From positions 124,001-188,000 of the forward strand of contig NZ_JAMOKX010000002.1 in assembly GCF_023646285.1 (NCBI RefSeq): a stretch of DNA of 64,000 nt, written 5' to 3'. Positions within the stretch are counted from its first letter, which is position 1. Every line of letters begins with the position of its first letter. Below the pieces are notes generated by a model. The model saw nothing but the letters and a program-made list of their open reading frames with translations. It made no database searches and had not been told where the DNA came from. The stretch is from Helicobacter colisuis (GTDB lineage: Bacteria > Campylobacterota > Campylobacteria > Campylobacterales > Helicobacteraceae). A program made the position numbers and the translations under genes. This document shows, in pieces, positions 26,769 to 35,758 of this stretch.

Positions 26769-27548
26769 ATGACACAAACAGCAAAAGAGATTCGTAAAAC
26801 AATTTTGCAAATTGCTAATCGCGCAAAAAGCCCACACATTGGTTCGGCTTTAGGGTGTGTAGATATTTTAAGTGCCTTATATTTTAAAGTTTTGAACTTG
26901 CAAGATTATGAAACTAGAGATATTTTTATACTTTCAAAGGCTCATGCTGCAATGGCATTGTATGCGACTTTATACCATAGAGGCTTAATGAATAAACAAA
27001 TGCTTTTGGGATATTACCAAAATGGAGGAACATTGCCAGCACACACAGATAGGAATTCTCATGCTTATATTGAGATTTCTGCAGGAAGTTTAGGGCATGG
27101 GTTACCCATTGGCATTGGCATGGCAATAGCTTTTAAAAAGAGTAAGGAAGATAGGAAGCGTAATGTTTATATTTTAATGGGTGATGGTGAGATTCAAGAA
27201 GGAAGTATTTGGGAAGCAGCAATGCTTGGAGCAAAGTTGAAGTTAGATAATATTGTAGTATTTATAGATAGAAATGATCTGCAAGGCTATGGCAGGGCTA
27301 GTGAGCTTGTAGAGTTTGAACCATTAGAGGATAAATGGAAAGCATTTGGTTGGGATTGCATACGGGTGGATGGACATTGTGAGGAAAAGATTGTTGAGGT
27401 AGTTACAAATAAAAGAAATCGACCGCTTTGTGTGATTTGTGATACCATAAAGGGTAAGGGAGTGGAATTTATGGAGGATAAGTTAGAATGGCATTATTAT
27501 TTGGTAACAGATGAGATTTATTCTAAAGCATTAGAGGTTTTAAAATGA
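26769..27548 (+). CDS. Transketolase-like protein, N-terminal subunit (TPP-binding)
   Basis: This 259-residue protein is the N-terminal half of a split transketolase. It has SPHIGSALGCVDILSALY, the conserved AGSLGHGLPIGIGMAIA and the thiamine-diphosphate motif GDGEIQEGSIWEAA continuing to FIDRNDLQGYG. With the following gene it would move two-carbon units between sugars. I choose ATG 26769, nine bases after AGGGAG, over the ATG at 26760, which abuts that site. A housekeeping transketolase is normally one ~640-residue chain, so this split pair inside a glycan island is probably devoted to a branched or higher sugar. It overlaps its partner by 4 bases. Confidence 0.87.
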   Translation: MTQTAKEIRKTILQIANRAKSPHIGSALGCVDILSALYFKVLNLQDYETRDIFILSKAHAAMALYATLYHRGLMNKQMLLGYYQNGGTLPAHTDRNSHAYIEISAGSLGHGLPIGIGMAIAFKKSKEDRKRNVYILMGDGEIQEGSIWEAAMLGAKLKLDNIVVFIDRNDLQGYGRASELVEFEPLEDKWKAFGWDCIRVDGHCEEKIVEVVTNKRNRPLCVICDTIKGKGVEFMEDKLEWHYYLVTDEIYSKALEVLK

Positions 27549-28420
27549 GAAATGCAGTAGCAAATTGTATCATTGAAGTAGCCAAAAAAGATTCGAATGT
27601 ATTTTTGATTAGCGGAGATGCTGGGCTTGGTGTTTGGGATACATTTAAAGAGGAGTATAAAGAGCAATATATCAATCCTGGAATTAATGAAGCATTATGT
27701 GTTAGTATGGCAGCTGGTTTGGCTTTGTGCGGAAGAAAGGTTGTGTATTATAATATTGCTCCATTTGTAATGATGCGTCCTTATGAGCAAGTAAGAAATG
27801 ACATCTGCTATCAAGAGTTGCCTGTTATTTTGGTGGGAACTGGAAGTGGCTTTACCTATATGCCAAGTGGTATGACTCATTATGCATTAGAAGATATAGG
27901 TTTAGCCTTGAGTTTGCCAAATTTAAATATTTTTTCACCTTGTGATCCTTTGGAAGCAAAGGCTTGTTTTCAGTATGCTTATCACTCCAAGAAGCCAAGT
28001 TACATTAGAATCCCTAAAGCAGGCGAACCTAATTTGCATAAAAGGGAGATTGAAGATGTTGCACAATTGCAATTTTTATTGAAAAACAAGAGTGAGATTT
28101 TGCTTTTATCTCATAGTTCAATTGTTCAAGAAGTGCTTAAAGCAGGTGAAATTCTTGGATGTGATGTTGCAAGTAAGCCTTTTGTTAATTCAACGGACTT
28201 TAATTTAGAATCCTATAAAATTATTTTTGTTATTGAAGAGCATTTTAGTTATGGTGGCTTAGGGACATTTTTAAGATCTCATACAAATGCAAATATAGAA
28301 ATTTTAGGTGTGCCAAATAAATATGTGCATTTAATAGGGAATTGTGATTATGGACGCACTTTTTTTGGAATTGATTGTAAGGGAATCGTTGAATCTGTGC
28401 GGAAGAAAATGGAGTTATAA
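27545..28420 (+). CDS. Transketolase-like protein, C-terminal subunit
   Basis: A 291-residue partner of the preceding gene. It holds the pyrimidine-binding domain (NAVANCIIEVAKKDSNVFL, with the catalytic Glu in the GINEALCVSMAAGLALCG segment), MMRPYEQVRNDICYQELPV and a C-terminal transketolase domain with VIEEHFSYGGLGTFL. The pair keeps all elements of a TPP enzyme. Split transketolases of this type occur in secondary-metabolite and polysaccharide clusters. It overlaps the N-terminal subunit by 4 bases and the next methyltransferase by one base (TAATG), so stoichiometric expression is likely. Confidence 0.87.
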   Translation: MRNAVANCIIEVAKKDSNVFLISGDAGLGVWDTFKEEYKEQYINPGINEALCVSMAAGLALCGRKVVYYNIAPFVMMRPYEQVRNDICYQELPVILVGTGSGFTYMPSGMTHYALEDIGLALSLPNLNIFSPCDPLEAKACFQYAYHSKKPSYIRIPKAGEPNLHKREIEDVAQLQFLLKNKSEILLLSHSSIVQEVLKAGEILGCDVASKPFVNSTDFNLESYKIIFVIEEHFSYGGLGTFLRSHTNANIEILGVPNKYVHLIGNCDYGRTFFGIDCKGIVESVRKKMEL

Positions 28421-29082
28421 TGGGTGTTTTACGAAATATTTTTACAAAATTGCATCAAAAGACCAAAAGGGATTATTTTACAAGGATGGCAGATTCTAAA
28501 GTAGAGTGTATGGATATTGCTAAGAAATATGAAAAGGATTTTTGGGATGGAGATAGGCGATATGGGTATGGTGGATATAAATATGATGGAAGATGGGAAG
28601 TGGTTGCTAGAGATTTGATAGAAATTTATCAATTAAATAATAAAAGCAAAATTTTAGATGTAGGTTGCGGAAAAGCATTTTTATTGTATGAGATTAAAAA
28701 GATTTTACCTAATATACAGGTAGTCGGCTTTGATATTTCGGAATATGCAATAAAAAATGCTAAGGAGGAAGTTGCAGAAAATTTATTTGTTTATGATGCA
28801 CGAAGTCCTTTTCCATTTGGGGATGAAGAATTTGACTTAGTAATCTCACTTGGAACATTGCATAATTTAGCATTGTTTGATTTGAAAACAGCTTTTAGTG
28901 AGATTGAGCGTGTAGGAAAGCAAAAATATATTATGGTGGAATCTTATAGAAATAATCAAGAACTTTTCAATCTTCAATGCTGGGCACTTACTTGTGAGAG
29001 TTTTCTAAACCCTAGTGAGTGGATATGGATAGCAAGGGAGTTTGGATATAAAGGTGATTATGAATTTATTTATTTTGAATAG
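28420..29082 (+). CDS. Class I SAM-dependent methyltransferase (1)
   Basis: A 220-residue methyltransferase with the SAM-binding motif ILDVGCGKAFLLYEIKKILP, then GFDISEYAIKNA (acidic loop) and FDLVISLGTLHNL (motif post-II). The N-terminal 60 residues hold GDRRYGYGGYKYDGRW, seen in small-molecule or glycan methyltransferases. The substrate is unknown; a sugar or phosphonate group in the island glycan is the natural guess. It overlaps the transketolase subunit by one base and precedes a third-type radical SAM gene by a few bases. Confidence 0.8.
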   Translation: MGVLRNIFTKLHQKTKRDYFTRMADSKVECMDIAKKYEKDFWDGDRRYGYGGYKYDGRWEVVARDLIEIYQLNNKSKILDVGCGKAFLLYEIKKILPNIQVVGFDISEYAIKNAKEEVAENLFVYDARSPFPFGDEEFDLVISLGTLHNLALFDLKTAFSEIERVGKQKYIMVESYRNNQELFNLQCWALTCESFLNPSEWIWIAREFGYKGDYEFIYFE

Positions 29083-29090
29083 GAATGGTT

Positions 29091-30155
29091 ATGGGATTGT
29101 TATATACGAAATATAAAATGTTTCATTATAAAGACAAGCTTGATTCTTTGCCTAGAGATAAAGCGATAATGCCGCCAATACACATAAGGATTAAACCTAC
29201 AAATGTGTGTAATCATGATTGTTGGTATTGTGCCTATAAAGTTTCGCATTTGCAACTTGGAAAAGATATGGTAGAGCGGGATTTTATACCAGAACAAAAA
29301 ATGCTTGAAATTATTGATGATTGCGAGTTGATGGGTGTTAAAGCTATTACATTTAGTGGGGGCGGGGAACCATTGATTTATAAATATATGCCACAAACCT
29401 TGAGGCGTTTAATTGAAACAAATATTGCTTTTGCAACATTGACAAATGGAGCTAAATTAGATGGAGAGGTGGCAGAACTTTTTGCGAAATATGGCACTTG
29501 GGTGCGCGTGAGTATGGATGGCTATGATAATGAAAGTTATCAAAAATTTCGCGGTGTAGGGAAAAAGGAATTTGATAAAATTATTTCCAATATGGAGAAA
29601 TTTAAAAAAATTGGCGGACAATGTTATCTTGGAGTGAGTTATATTGTAGGGCAGGATAATTGGCATAAGATTTATGAAATTTCAAAGATACTTAGTGAAA
29701 TAGGGATAGATAGCCTTAAGATATCTCCAACAATTGTTAGTAATGAAGGGGAGAAAACTAATATTTATCATCAAGCTTTTTATAAACAGGCAAAGGAAGA
29801 GATAAAAAAAGCACAAAATGATTTTGGGAAAACATTAGAGATTTATGATTCTTATCATTATCAGCTTAATAGCTTTAAAAAAGATTATTCTTGGTGCCCT
29901 TACTCTCAAATGCTTATGGTTATTGGTGCAGATTTAAATGTATATCCTTGTCATGATAAAGCGTATAATATTGATGAAGCATTGCTTGGAAGTATTAAAG
30001 ATATATCTTTTAGAGAGTGGTGGTATCAAAATAAAGAGTCTTTTTTCAAGGTTAATCCATCTTGCGTTTGCAATCATCATTGTGTAGCACATGAACATAA
30101 TAAAATGATTTTAGAATACTTGAATGCCGATGAGAAGCATTTGGGGTTTGTGTAG
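29091..30155 (+). CDS. Radical SAM/SPASM protein (4)
   Basis: A 354-residue radical SAM enzyme. Counted from ATG 29091 the cluster cysteines are 40, 44 and 47 (CNHDCWYC), with FSGGGEPLIYKY as SAM motif and a SPASM region: WCPYSQMLMVIGADLNVYPC, then CVCNHHC. It ends KHLGFV, echoing the NFI ends of the paralogues at 24527 and 25632, so it is a more distant member of the same group. The start at 29091 has AGGA six bases ahead; ATG 29085 is an alternative. It sits between two methyltransferases. Confidence 0.82.
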   Translation: MGLLYTKYKMFHYKDKLDSLPRDKAIMPPIHIRIKPTNVCNHDCWYCAYKVSHLQLGKDMVERDFIPEQKMLEIIDDCELMGVKAITFSGGGEPLIYKYMPQTLRRLIETNIAFATLTNGAKLDGEVAELFAKYGTWVRVSMDGYDNESYQKFRGVGKKEFDKIISNMEKFKKIGGQCYLGVSYIVGQDNWHKIYEISKILSEIGIDSLKISPTIVSNEGEKTNIYHQAFYKQAKEEIKKAQNDFGKTLEIYDSYHYQLNSFKKDYSWCPYSQMLMVIGADLNVYPCHDKAYNIDEALLGSIKDISFREWWYQNKESFFKVNPSCVCNHHCVAHEHNKMILEYLNADEKHLGFV

Positions 30156-30166
30156 GGAGGTAAATA

Positions 30167-31291
30167 ATGAATCTGCTTTTAGAATTTTATAATAAAATTG
30201 GTGGTGTTTTGGATCCTAAAATGAAAAATGATGTTGATTTGCATCTATTTCGTAGGGCTAGATTATATGATATGCTTGGGATACCAAGTAGATTTTTTAA
30301 TGGGGCTAATGTGCTAGATATTGGCAGTGGTAGTGGTTATAATGCATTGGCATTTTTATTATTTGGAGCAAAAGTCCATATGGTAGAGCCAAATCAGCAA
30401 GCACAAAAGAAAGCCGTAGAATTGTTTGCTAGTTTTAATATCCAACAAGATCAATTTGCTATTTATTCGGATGTTGAAGACATAAAAAATGAGAACAAAT
30501 ATGATTTGATTTGTGCAGAGGCTATGTTATATCTTTTGGAAGTTCCTTTGAGAAATTTAATTATGGATAAAATTAAAGCTTTATCTAAAAAAGACACATT
30601 GGTGGTGATTGGAACAATGTGCGAGTTTTCCTATTTTTATGAAGATATTCGGAGATATTTAGGGAAAATTTTAGTTGCTAATGAATGTGATTTTAAAAAG
30701 CAAGTGGTTTTGCTATCTGAAGCCTTTGACTCACATCTAAAGGAACTCAAATATGCTGTGCGTCCAATTGAAGATTGGGTGATTGATAATATTTTAAACC
30801 CCGCTAATGAATTAGAACGCCTAGATCTTTTAAAGATAATTGATAGATTTGGCGGTTATGAAGTTCGTCATGTTTCTCCTGAATTAGTTCCTAATTTAAG
30901 TTGGTATAAAGATATGGATTACTGTCATACAAATATTGTCAAAGAAGAATTTTCTTCAGTTAGACATTTATTACTAGATGCTAGATTTAAATATAGTATT
31001 CGAAGTAAGATTAAAAATCAAGAGTTGGCACAGCAATTGTCAGATTTTCAAAATTTAGTTTGTCAGAATTATGAGACAGAAGAAAGGAGCTGTGGAGATG
31101 GACATTATAAGGTATTGAAAAATATTTTAAATGATCATAAAGATTTGGGAAGTGATTTTGTAGGTGCTTTGTCTGAGGTGGTTAGTTTATTAGAAAAAAA
31201 TAATGTCAATGTTCATAGTGTCAGCACTGCAAAATATTTTAAAAAGGCTTGGGGTAGAGGTTTATATTATGTTTGTTTGAGAAAAATGTAA
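30167..31291 (+). CDS. Class I SAM-dependent methyltransferase (2) with C-terminal extension
   Basis: A 374-residue protein. The methyltransferase core is in the first half: NVLDIGSGSGYNALAFLLFG, VHMVEPNQQA and YDLICAEAMLYLLEVP. The second half (from about 200) is helical, without a recognised domain, and may bind the acceptor or a partner. GGAGG lies 6-7 bases ahead of the ATG. Its substrate is unknown. It follows radical SAM 4 by 11 bases and is separated from the cupin gene by about 44 bases. Confidence 0.75.
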   Translation: MNLLLEFYNKIGGVLDPKMKNDVDLHLFRRARLYDMLGIPSRFFNGANVLDIGSGSGYNALAFLLFGAKVHMVEPNQQAQKKAVELFASFNIQQDQFAIYSDVEDIKNENKYDLICAEAMLYLLEVPLRNLIMDKIKALSKKDTLVVIGTMCEFSYFYEDIRRYLGKILVANECDFKKQVVLLSEAFDSHLKELKYAVRPIEDWVIDNILNPANELERLDLLKIIDRFGGYEVRHVSPELVPNLSWYKDMDYCHTNIVKEEFSSVRHLLLDARFKYSIRSKIKNQELAQQLSDFQNLVCQNYETEERSCGDGHYKVLKNILNDHKDLGSDFVGALSEVVSLLEKNNVNVHSVSTAKYFKKAWGRGLYYVCLRKM

Positions 31292-31335
31292 TATAGATGA
31301 ATTTGTGAAATTTTTAAAGATAGGTGGGAATAAAA

Positions 31336-31755
31336 TTGTTGAATGATTTTAAGCTTTTTTGCAATGCGAAGACACCTAGCTATTTTGCATTAAAAGATTT
31401 TTTAAGAATAACACATAATCATAAAAAATTTTTAAAAAATAGTAGTGGCAAAAATGGTGAAACTAGCCGTTTTTGTTTGCATAATGATCCACAAGATTCT
31501 TTGCATGTCATGTTAATTTATCATCCTTATAAAAAGTTAATTCCAGAACAAATTTTTAAAAATACAGATTCTTATTATTTGATACTAGAAGGCAAAATTA
31601 GCCTAACGAATCTAGAAACAAAGGAAAGGATTATTTTGGATAAAAAAAATTTTTTAGGGAAAGTTGGAAGTAATATCCCTTATCAAATGGAAATAATAAG
31701 CGAAAATGTTCTGTTTATAGAGATAAGAGAAAGAAATACAAAAGAGAAGTTATGA
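31336..31755 (+). CDS. WbuC-like cupin protein
   Basis: A ~139-residue small protein with a cupin beta-barrel pattern: SRFCLHNDPQDSLHVMLIYH, then YYLILEGKISLTNLETKERI and NIPYQMEIISENVLFIEI. The RxxxH...H pattern followed by LEGK resembles WbuC-family cupin metalloproteins of O-antigen clusters, whose exact role is not settled. No ATG fits. I use TTG 31336, which has AGGTGGGA six bases ahead; GTG 31324 would add four residues. It overlaps the next gene by 4 bases, which supports it as a real gene. Confidence 0.65.
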   Translation: MLNDFKLFCNAKTPSYFALKDFLRITHNHKKFLKNSSGKNGETSRFCLHNDPQDSLHVMLIYHPYKKLIPEQIFKNTDSYYLILEGKISLTNLETKERIILDKKNFLGKVGSNIPYQMEIISENVLFIEIRERNTKEKL

Positions 31756-33353
31756 AAGATAAAATATATAAGATTAATCAATGTAGATTATGCGGAAGAG
31801 AGAATTTAAAAAAAGTTATTACATTATCTAAAAATCCAATTGGGGATAGGTTTTTTAAGAATAAAGAGTTGGCGTTATCTTGCGAATTGCACGATGTTGT
31901 AGTGATGATGTGCAATGTATGTGGTCAAATGCAATTAAGCGAAGTTGTGGAGCCAAAAGAAATTTATGAGCAGGATTATTTATATACTTCTGGCACTTCA
32001 GTTGGTTTGGTGGAACATTTCAAACAGGGAGCTAAGGATTTAATTAAAAGGTTTAAGGTGCCAAAAGATTCTTTGGTGATCGAGATTGGAAGCAATGAAG
32101 GGGCAATGCTAGAAGTTTTTAAAAATGAAGGTATGCGAGTTTTAGGGATTGATCCTGCTTCTATTGCAGTAGAAATTGCAAAAAAGCGTGGAGTTGAGAC
32201 GATTTGTGGTTTTTTTACGAGGGATCTAGCTAAAGAAATTAGGCTTCAAAAAGGTAAAGCCAACATTGTGATTGCCAACAATGTGATTGCCAACATTCCT
32301 TTATTGGTAGATGTGGTGAAAGGTATTGAGTTATTACTTGATGATAATGGTGTATTTGTGTTTGAGACAAGTTATGCGCAAAGTGTTTTAAAGAAGCATT
32401 TGATTGACACGATTTACCATGAGCATATTAGTTATTTTAGCGCAAAACCTTTGGCAAAATTTTTCAATCATTGTGGATTGGAATTGTTTGATGCAGAAGA
32501 AATTTGGACTAAAGGTGGGAGTTTGAGAGGATATGTCTCTAAGCCTCTGCGTTTTATTAAAACGCAGAGGCTAATGGAGATAATTCAAAATGAAGATGCC
32601 TTTATTTTTGCTAGTCATATTGTTGCAAATAGTGTGAATTTAGAAAGATTGTTTGATGAAATAAAAGAAACACTTAAAGAGGGTGGAGAGTTTATTTTTG
32701 AAAGTTTCTATGCTAAAGCAGTTTTGGAGAAAAATTTGGTGGATATGGTATTTTTAGAACATATCAATTACCTATATCTTTTGCCATTATGTGAGTTTTT
32801 AGAAAAGAAAAATTTGAATCTGTATGATGCTAAGATTATTGAGAGTAAAGGTGGAAGCATACAAATTAAAATTACTCAAGATATGAGTAAGTCAAAGACT
32901 AAAGAATTGCTTTCTCTGATAGAAGCTGAAAAAGATTTTTTCAAACAGAGTGATATTTTTATAAATTTTACTAAAGGTTTGGAAGATTTTAGAGAGAAGG
33001 TTAGAAAGCTTGCATTGGAGATTAAGGAGCGTCAAGGAAGTGTCGGTGTGTATGGTGCTTCAGTGGGTGGAGTGATGATGGTGTATCATTTGGGGCTATC
33101 TGATGTGATTGATTATTTTTTAGATGATAATATTGCTAAAATTGGTAAATATGCACCAAATTTAGGTGTTTTGGTAAATGATTCTAAAATTTTAGAAGAG
33201 GATACTAATATAAAAGAGGTTATCAATGTAGCTTGGAGGTTTATAGATCCTATTACACAAAAGCATAAGGAATTTCTAAAGAGGGGAGGAATATTCTATA
33301 ATTTGGAATTACCGCAGCTTGAAATTAAGGAGTATTTAAATGGAACGAATTAA
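31752..33353 (+). CDS. Sugar C-methyltransferase-type protein with internally duplicated domain
   Basis: A 533-residue relative of the Methyltransf_13/14 family (TylC3-type sugar C-methyltransferases). It has an N-terminal zinc site (CRLCGREN and MCNVCGQMQL), the SAM motif VIEIGSNEGAMLEVFK, and the C-terminal nucleotide-binding-like GVYGASVGGVMMVYHLGL. Typical members have about 410 residues. The extra length comes from a second copy of the segment after the SAM motif: VFVFETSYAQSVLKKHLIDT with TKGGSLRGYVSK recurs as EFIFESFYAKAVLEKNLVDM with SKGGSIQIKITQ. A 15-bp tandem repeat and a large palindrome lie in the gene. It overlaps its neighbours by 4 and 14 bases. Confidence 0.8.
   Translation: MKDKIYKINQCRLCGRENLKKVITLSKNPIGDRFFKNKELALSCELHDVVVMMCNVCGQMQLSEVVEPKEIYEQDYLYTSGTSVGLVEHFKQGAKDLIKRFKVPKDSLVIEIGSNEGAMLEVFKNEGMRVLGIDPASIAVEIAKKRGVETICGFFTRDLAKEIRLQKGKANIVIANNVIANIPLLVDVVKGIELLLDDNGVFVFETSYAQSVLKKHLIDTIYHEHISYFSAKPLAKFFNHCGLELFDAEEIWTKGGSLRGYVSKPLRFIKTQRLMEIIQNEDAFIFASHIVANSVNLERLFDEIKETLKEGGEFIFESFYAKAVLEKNLVDMVFLEHINYLYLLPLCEFLEKKNLNLYDAKIIESKGGSIQIKITQDMSKSKTKELLSLIEAEKDFFKQSDIFINFTKGLEDFREKVRKLALEIKERQGSVGVYGASVGGVMMVYHLGLSDVIDYFLDDNIAKIGKYAPNLGVLVNDSKILEEDTNIKEVINVAWRFIDPITQKHKEFLKRGGIFYNLELPQLEIKEYLNGTN
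32261..32290 (+). repeat. 15-bp tandem repeat in the methyltransferase gene
   Basis: CAACATTGTGATTGC is followed at once by CAACAATGTGATTGC (14 of 15 identical) and a partial third unit, encoding NIVIA-NNVIA-NIP. It is in frame and adds five residues, probably a local slip or duplication. Confidence 0.7.
32542..32572. repeat. Perfect 31-nt palindrome inside a coding region
   Basis: AGCCTCTGCGTTTTA, one central base, and its exact reverse complement. It encodes the stretch KPLRFIKTQRLM between the two copies of the duplicated segment. The 15-bp stem has terminator-like form on both strands but no T tract. No other palindrome this long was seen in the window. Confidence 0.85.
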
Positions 33354-34425
33354 ATGGTGGAATATCGAGCTTGGTGCAGAGGAGCAAGAGGCAGTTTCAA
33401 ATGCGATTGCAAATAGAAATATAGGTCAAGGAGAAATTACGGAGAAATTTGAGAAAGCGATTGCAAATTTTTTAAATGTCCCTTATGCCGTAGCTGTGCC
33501 AAATGGCACACAAGCACTAAGTTTAGCCTATATGGCATTAGGTCTAAAGGAAGGTGATGAAGTAATTATCTCTAATCGGACATTTGTTGCTACCGCACAT
33601 GCTGCTATGATATTGGGTGCAAAGGTAAGGGTGGTTGATGTTAAAGAGAATCAAACTATTGATGAAAATTTAATAGAAGATAAAATTACAAACAAGACTA
33701 AACTTGTTGTGCCTGTTCATATGAATGGGGTTGCCTCAAATATGGATAAAATTTTAGAAATAGCAAAAAAATATAATTTGCAGGTGATTGAAGATGCTTG
33801 TCAGGCTTTTGGATCTAAAGATTCTAAGGGGAGGTATTTGGGGACAATTGGCAGGTTTGGCTGTTTTTCTCTTGGGGTAGCAAAACTTTTAACTACAGGA
33901 CAAGGGGGAATTGTAACTGCACACAATCAAGAAGATTATAATCTTTTAAGAAGGATTAGAAATCAAGGAGTTTTTGATGTAAGGCAAGAAAGAAATTATG
34001 GAATAAGAGCATATAATTTCAAATTTAATGATATTCAAGCCGCAATTGGTTTGGTGCAATTAAAGAAGATTAACCAGAAAATTACTCATTCTAGAGAGTT
34101 GTATTGTGGTTATCGCGATATGTTGCAAGATAAAATTAATTTTTTAAATGTGGATATAGAAAATGGTGAAGTGCCTATAAGATTTATTGTGATGACTAAA
34201 AATAATAAAGATTTAAAGAAATATTTGGAAGCAATGGGTATAGAAAGTTCTTTTGAGTCTCCTTCGTTAAATTGTTGTAGTCATTTGGGAATTATTGGAA
34301 AATATCCTAAAAGTGATATTTTTGATCAGCAAATGCTTATTTTGCCAAGTGGTCCTAATCAAAATCTAAATAATATAGAAAGAGTTAGTAATGTTTTGTA
34401 TCAATGGTTAGAGGAGAAAAAATAA
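33340..34425 (+). CDS. DegT/DnrJ/EryC1/StrS-family aminotransferase (1)
   Basis: A 361-residue PLP enzyme that would transfer an amino group from glutamate to a keto-sugar nucleotide. Family features: VPNGTQALSLAYMALGL, EVIISNRTFVATAHAA, VIEDACQAFGSKDSKGRYLG (PLP-contact Asp) and the PLP-Lys region CFSLGVAKLLTTGQGG. Perosamine-synthase type enzymes are the nearest comparison. It overlaps the previous gene by 14 bases. In the island it could make a 4-amino sugar or, less likely, aminate phosphonoacetaldehyde. Confidence 0.86.
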   Translation: MERIKWWNIELGAEEQEAVSNAIANRNIGQGEITEKFEKAIANFLNVPYAVAVPNGTQALSLAYMALGLKEGDEVIISNRTFVATAHAAMILGAKVRVVDVKENQTIDENLIEDKITNKTKLVVPVHMNGVASNMDKILEIAKKYNLQVIEDACQAFGSKDSKGRYLGTIGRFGCFSLGVAKLLTTGQGGIVTAHNQEDYNLLRRIRNQGVFDVRQERNYGIRAYNFKFNDIQAAIGLVQLKKINQKITHSRELYCGYRDMLQDKINFLNVDIENGEVPIRFIVMTKNNKDLKKYLEAMGIESSFESPSLNCCSHLGIIGKYPKSDIFDQQMLILPSGPNQNLNNIERVSNVLYQWLEEKK

Positions 34426-34796
34426 ATACATTATTATTTATATCCAAAAGGAGGAAATTCTCAGTATTGTGCTTGGAATGTGAAATATATACCATTTTTG
34501 CTAAAAAACTTTATGTTTTGCTCTATTTGAAAATTAATTCACATGACCTTTCTATTGAAGATGATACCTTTTGTTATTTTTTGTTGCATATTAGATTGTG
34601 TTGTGATGGGATATGACCACTAGAAGATGTTGTGAGGTAGCTTCAAACAAATAAAGACTATCAAAAGTATTGGAGAGATAAAATAGAACATTATTGCAAA
34701 GAGGATATGTATCATTATGGTAATGCTAGTGAATATTTGGTAGAATGGATTAATCAATGGTATAGAAAAAGAGAAATATTAAAGAGGCAGAATTAA
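34426..34796 (+). pseudogene. Decayed gene of unknown family (copy A)
   Basis: No intact gene fills this 371-base gap, yet protein-like stretches appear in shifting frames: YPKGGNSQYCAWNVKYIPFL at 34440-34500, SHDLSIEDDTFCYFLLHIRL around 34541-34600, then after an in-frame TAG the stretch WRDKIEHYCKEDMYHYGNAS, followed by EYL and about 20 more residues to TAA at 34793-34795. The final part aligns with copy B at 38100-38225 (KMEYDIEKEKF then YNYGKASEYL). Two copies sharing a C-terminal YG(N/K)ASEYL motif, both broken by frameshifts or stops, point to remnants of one gene family. The original function is unknown. Confidence 0.5.
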
Positions 34797-35741
34797 ATGA
34801 AAATTTTAATTATTAAACTTGGTTATTCTGAAACATTAGATCCTGAAATGGGTAAAGTAGTTAGTCTTGGAGATGTCGTGCGATGCACGGTTGTATTAGA
34901 GGCTTTAAAACAAAAATATCCCAATTCTTGTATTACTTGGTTGGTTGCCCCTGAAGCGTTTCCTTTGATAGTGGATAATCCTTATTTAGAGAGAGTGCTT
35001 GTGTGGGATGAATTTATCCCTTTTGCCTTGATGCGAGAGCAGTTTGATATGGTGGTGAATTTAGAAAAGATTCACGGAGTTTGTGGATTGGCAGATATGA
35101 TTCAAGCTTGGGAGAAGGTTGGATTTCGATTTGATGTGGTGAGTGGTAATTATAGTGCTTATGAGTGTAGTCTAGGTGCTACAAATTATATACAAGATAA
35201 GGCTAACGGGAAAAAGAGTCACGAAATCTGGCAAAAGGTGATTGTTGAAATGGTGGGTTGTGAATGGAGGGAGCAGGAATATTCTCTCGGATATAAACCA
35301 AAGCCAAAAGAAAAATTTCAGGTTGGATTAAATTATCAAGTGGGTAGTAAATGGCCCACAAAAGCGATGAAGAAAGAAAAATGGGAGGAGTTAGCAGTCT
35401 TACTTGAAAAAGATCAGATTAGTTTTTCTTGGCAGCAAGGAATGAATAATTTATATGATTATATGGATTGGATTGCAGGGTGTGATGTGCTAGTAACACA
35501 CGATAGTTTGGGGGTGCATCTAGCATTAGCAATGAAAAAAAGTGTGATTGTGTTATTTGGAGCTACAAGTGGTGAAGAGATCTATTATTATGGGCGTGGA
35601 GTTTCAGTGTATCCAAAAAGTCTAGGTTTAAGTGGGTATGAATGCATCCCTTGTTATAATCCAACTTGCAATAAAGACATTCATTGTATGGATTTTATTG
35701 AGCCAAATGATATAATTGTTTATATTAATGGATTTTTATAA
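34797..35741 (+). CDS. Glycosyltransferase family 9 (heptosyltransferase-like)
   Basis: A 314-residue GT-B enzyme of the ADP-heptose:LPS heptosyltransferase family. It begins MKILIIKLGY with SLGDVVRCTVVLEALKQKYP, the usual acceptor-side motif, and has WLVAPEAFPLIVDNPYLERV. The donor side has CDVLVTHDSLGVHLALAMKK and VILFGAT-like VIVLFGATSGEE. The C-terminal cysteine pattern (CIPCYNPTCNKDIHCM) is shared by many GT9 proteins. At 314 residues it is of typical length. The acceptor is unknown; within this island it would extend the glycan chain. AAAGAGG lies ahead of the ATG. Confidence 0.83.
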   Translation: MKILIIKLGYSETLDPEMGKVVSLGDVVRCTVVLEALKQKYPNSCITWLVAPEAFPLIVDNPYLERVLVWDEFIPFALMREQFDMVVNLEKIHGVCGLADMIQAWEKVGFRFDVVSGNYSAYECSLGATNYIQDKANGKKSHEIWQKVIVEMVGCEWREQEYSLGYKPKPKEKFQVGLNYQVGSKWPTKAMKKEKWEELAVLLEKDQISFSWQQGMNNLYDYMDWIAGCDVLVTHDSLGVHLALAMKKSVIVLFGATSGEEIYYYGRGVSVYPKSLGLSGYECIPCYNPTCNKDIHCMDFIEPNDIIVYINGFL

Positions 35742-35758
35742 GAAAAAAGGGAGACACT

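Noticed and set aside
34404-34616. A 70-residue ORF at the aminotransferase end
   Set aside because: It runs into the decayed-gene gap, has no ribosome site and no independent support; treated as part of the pseudogene.
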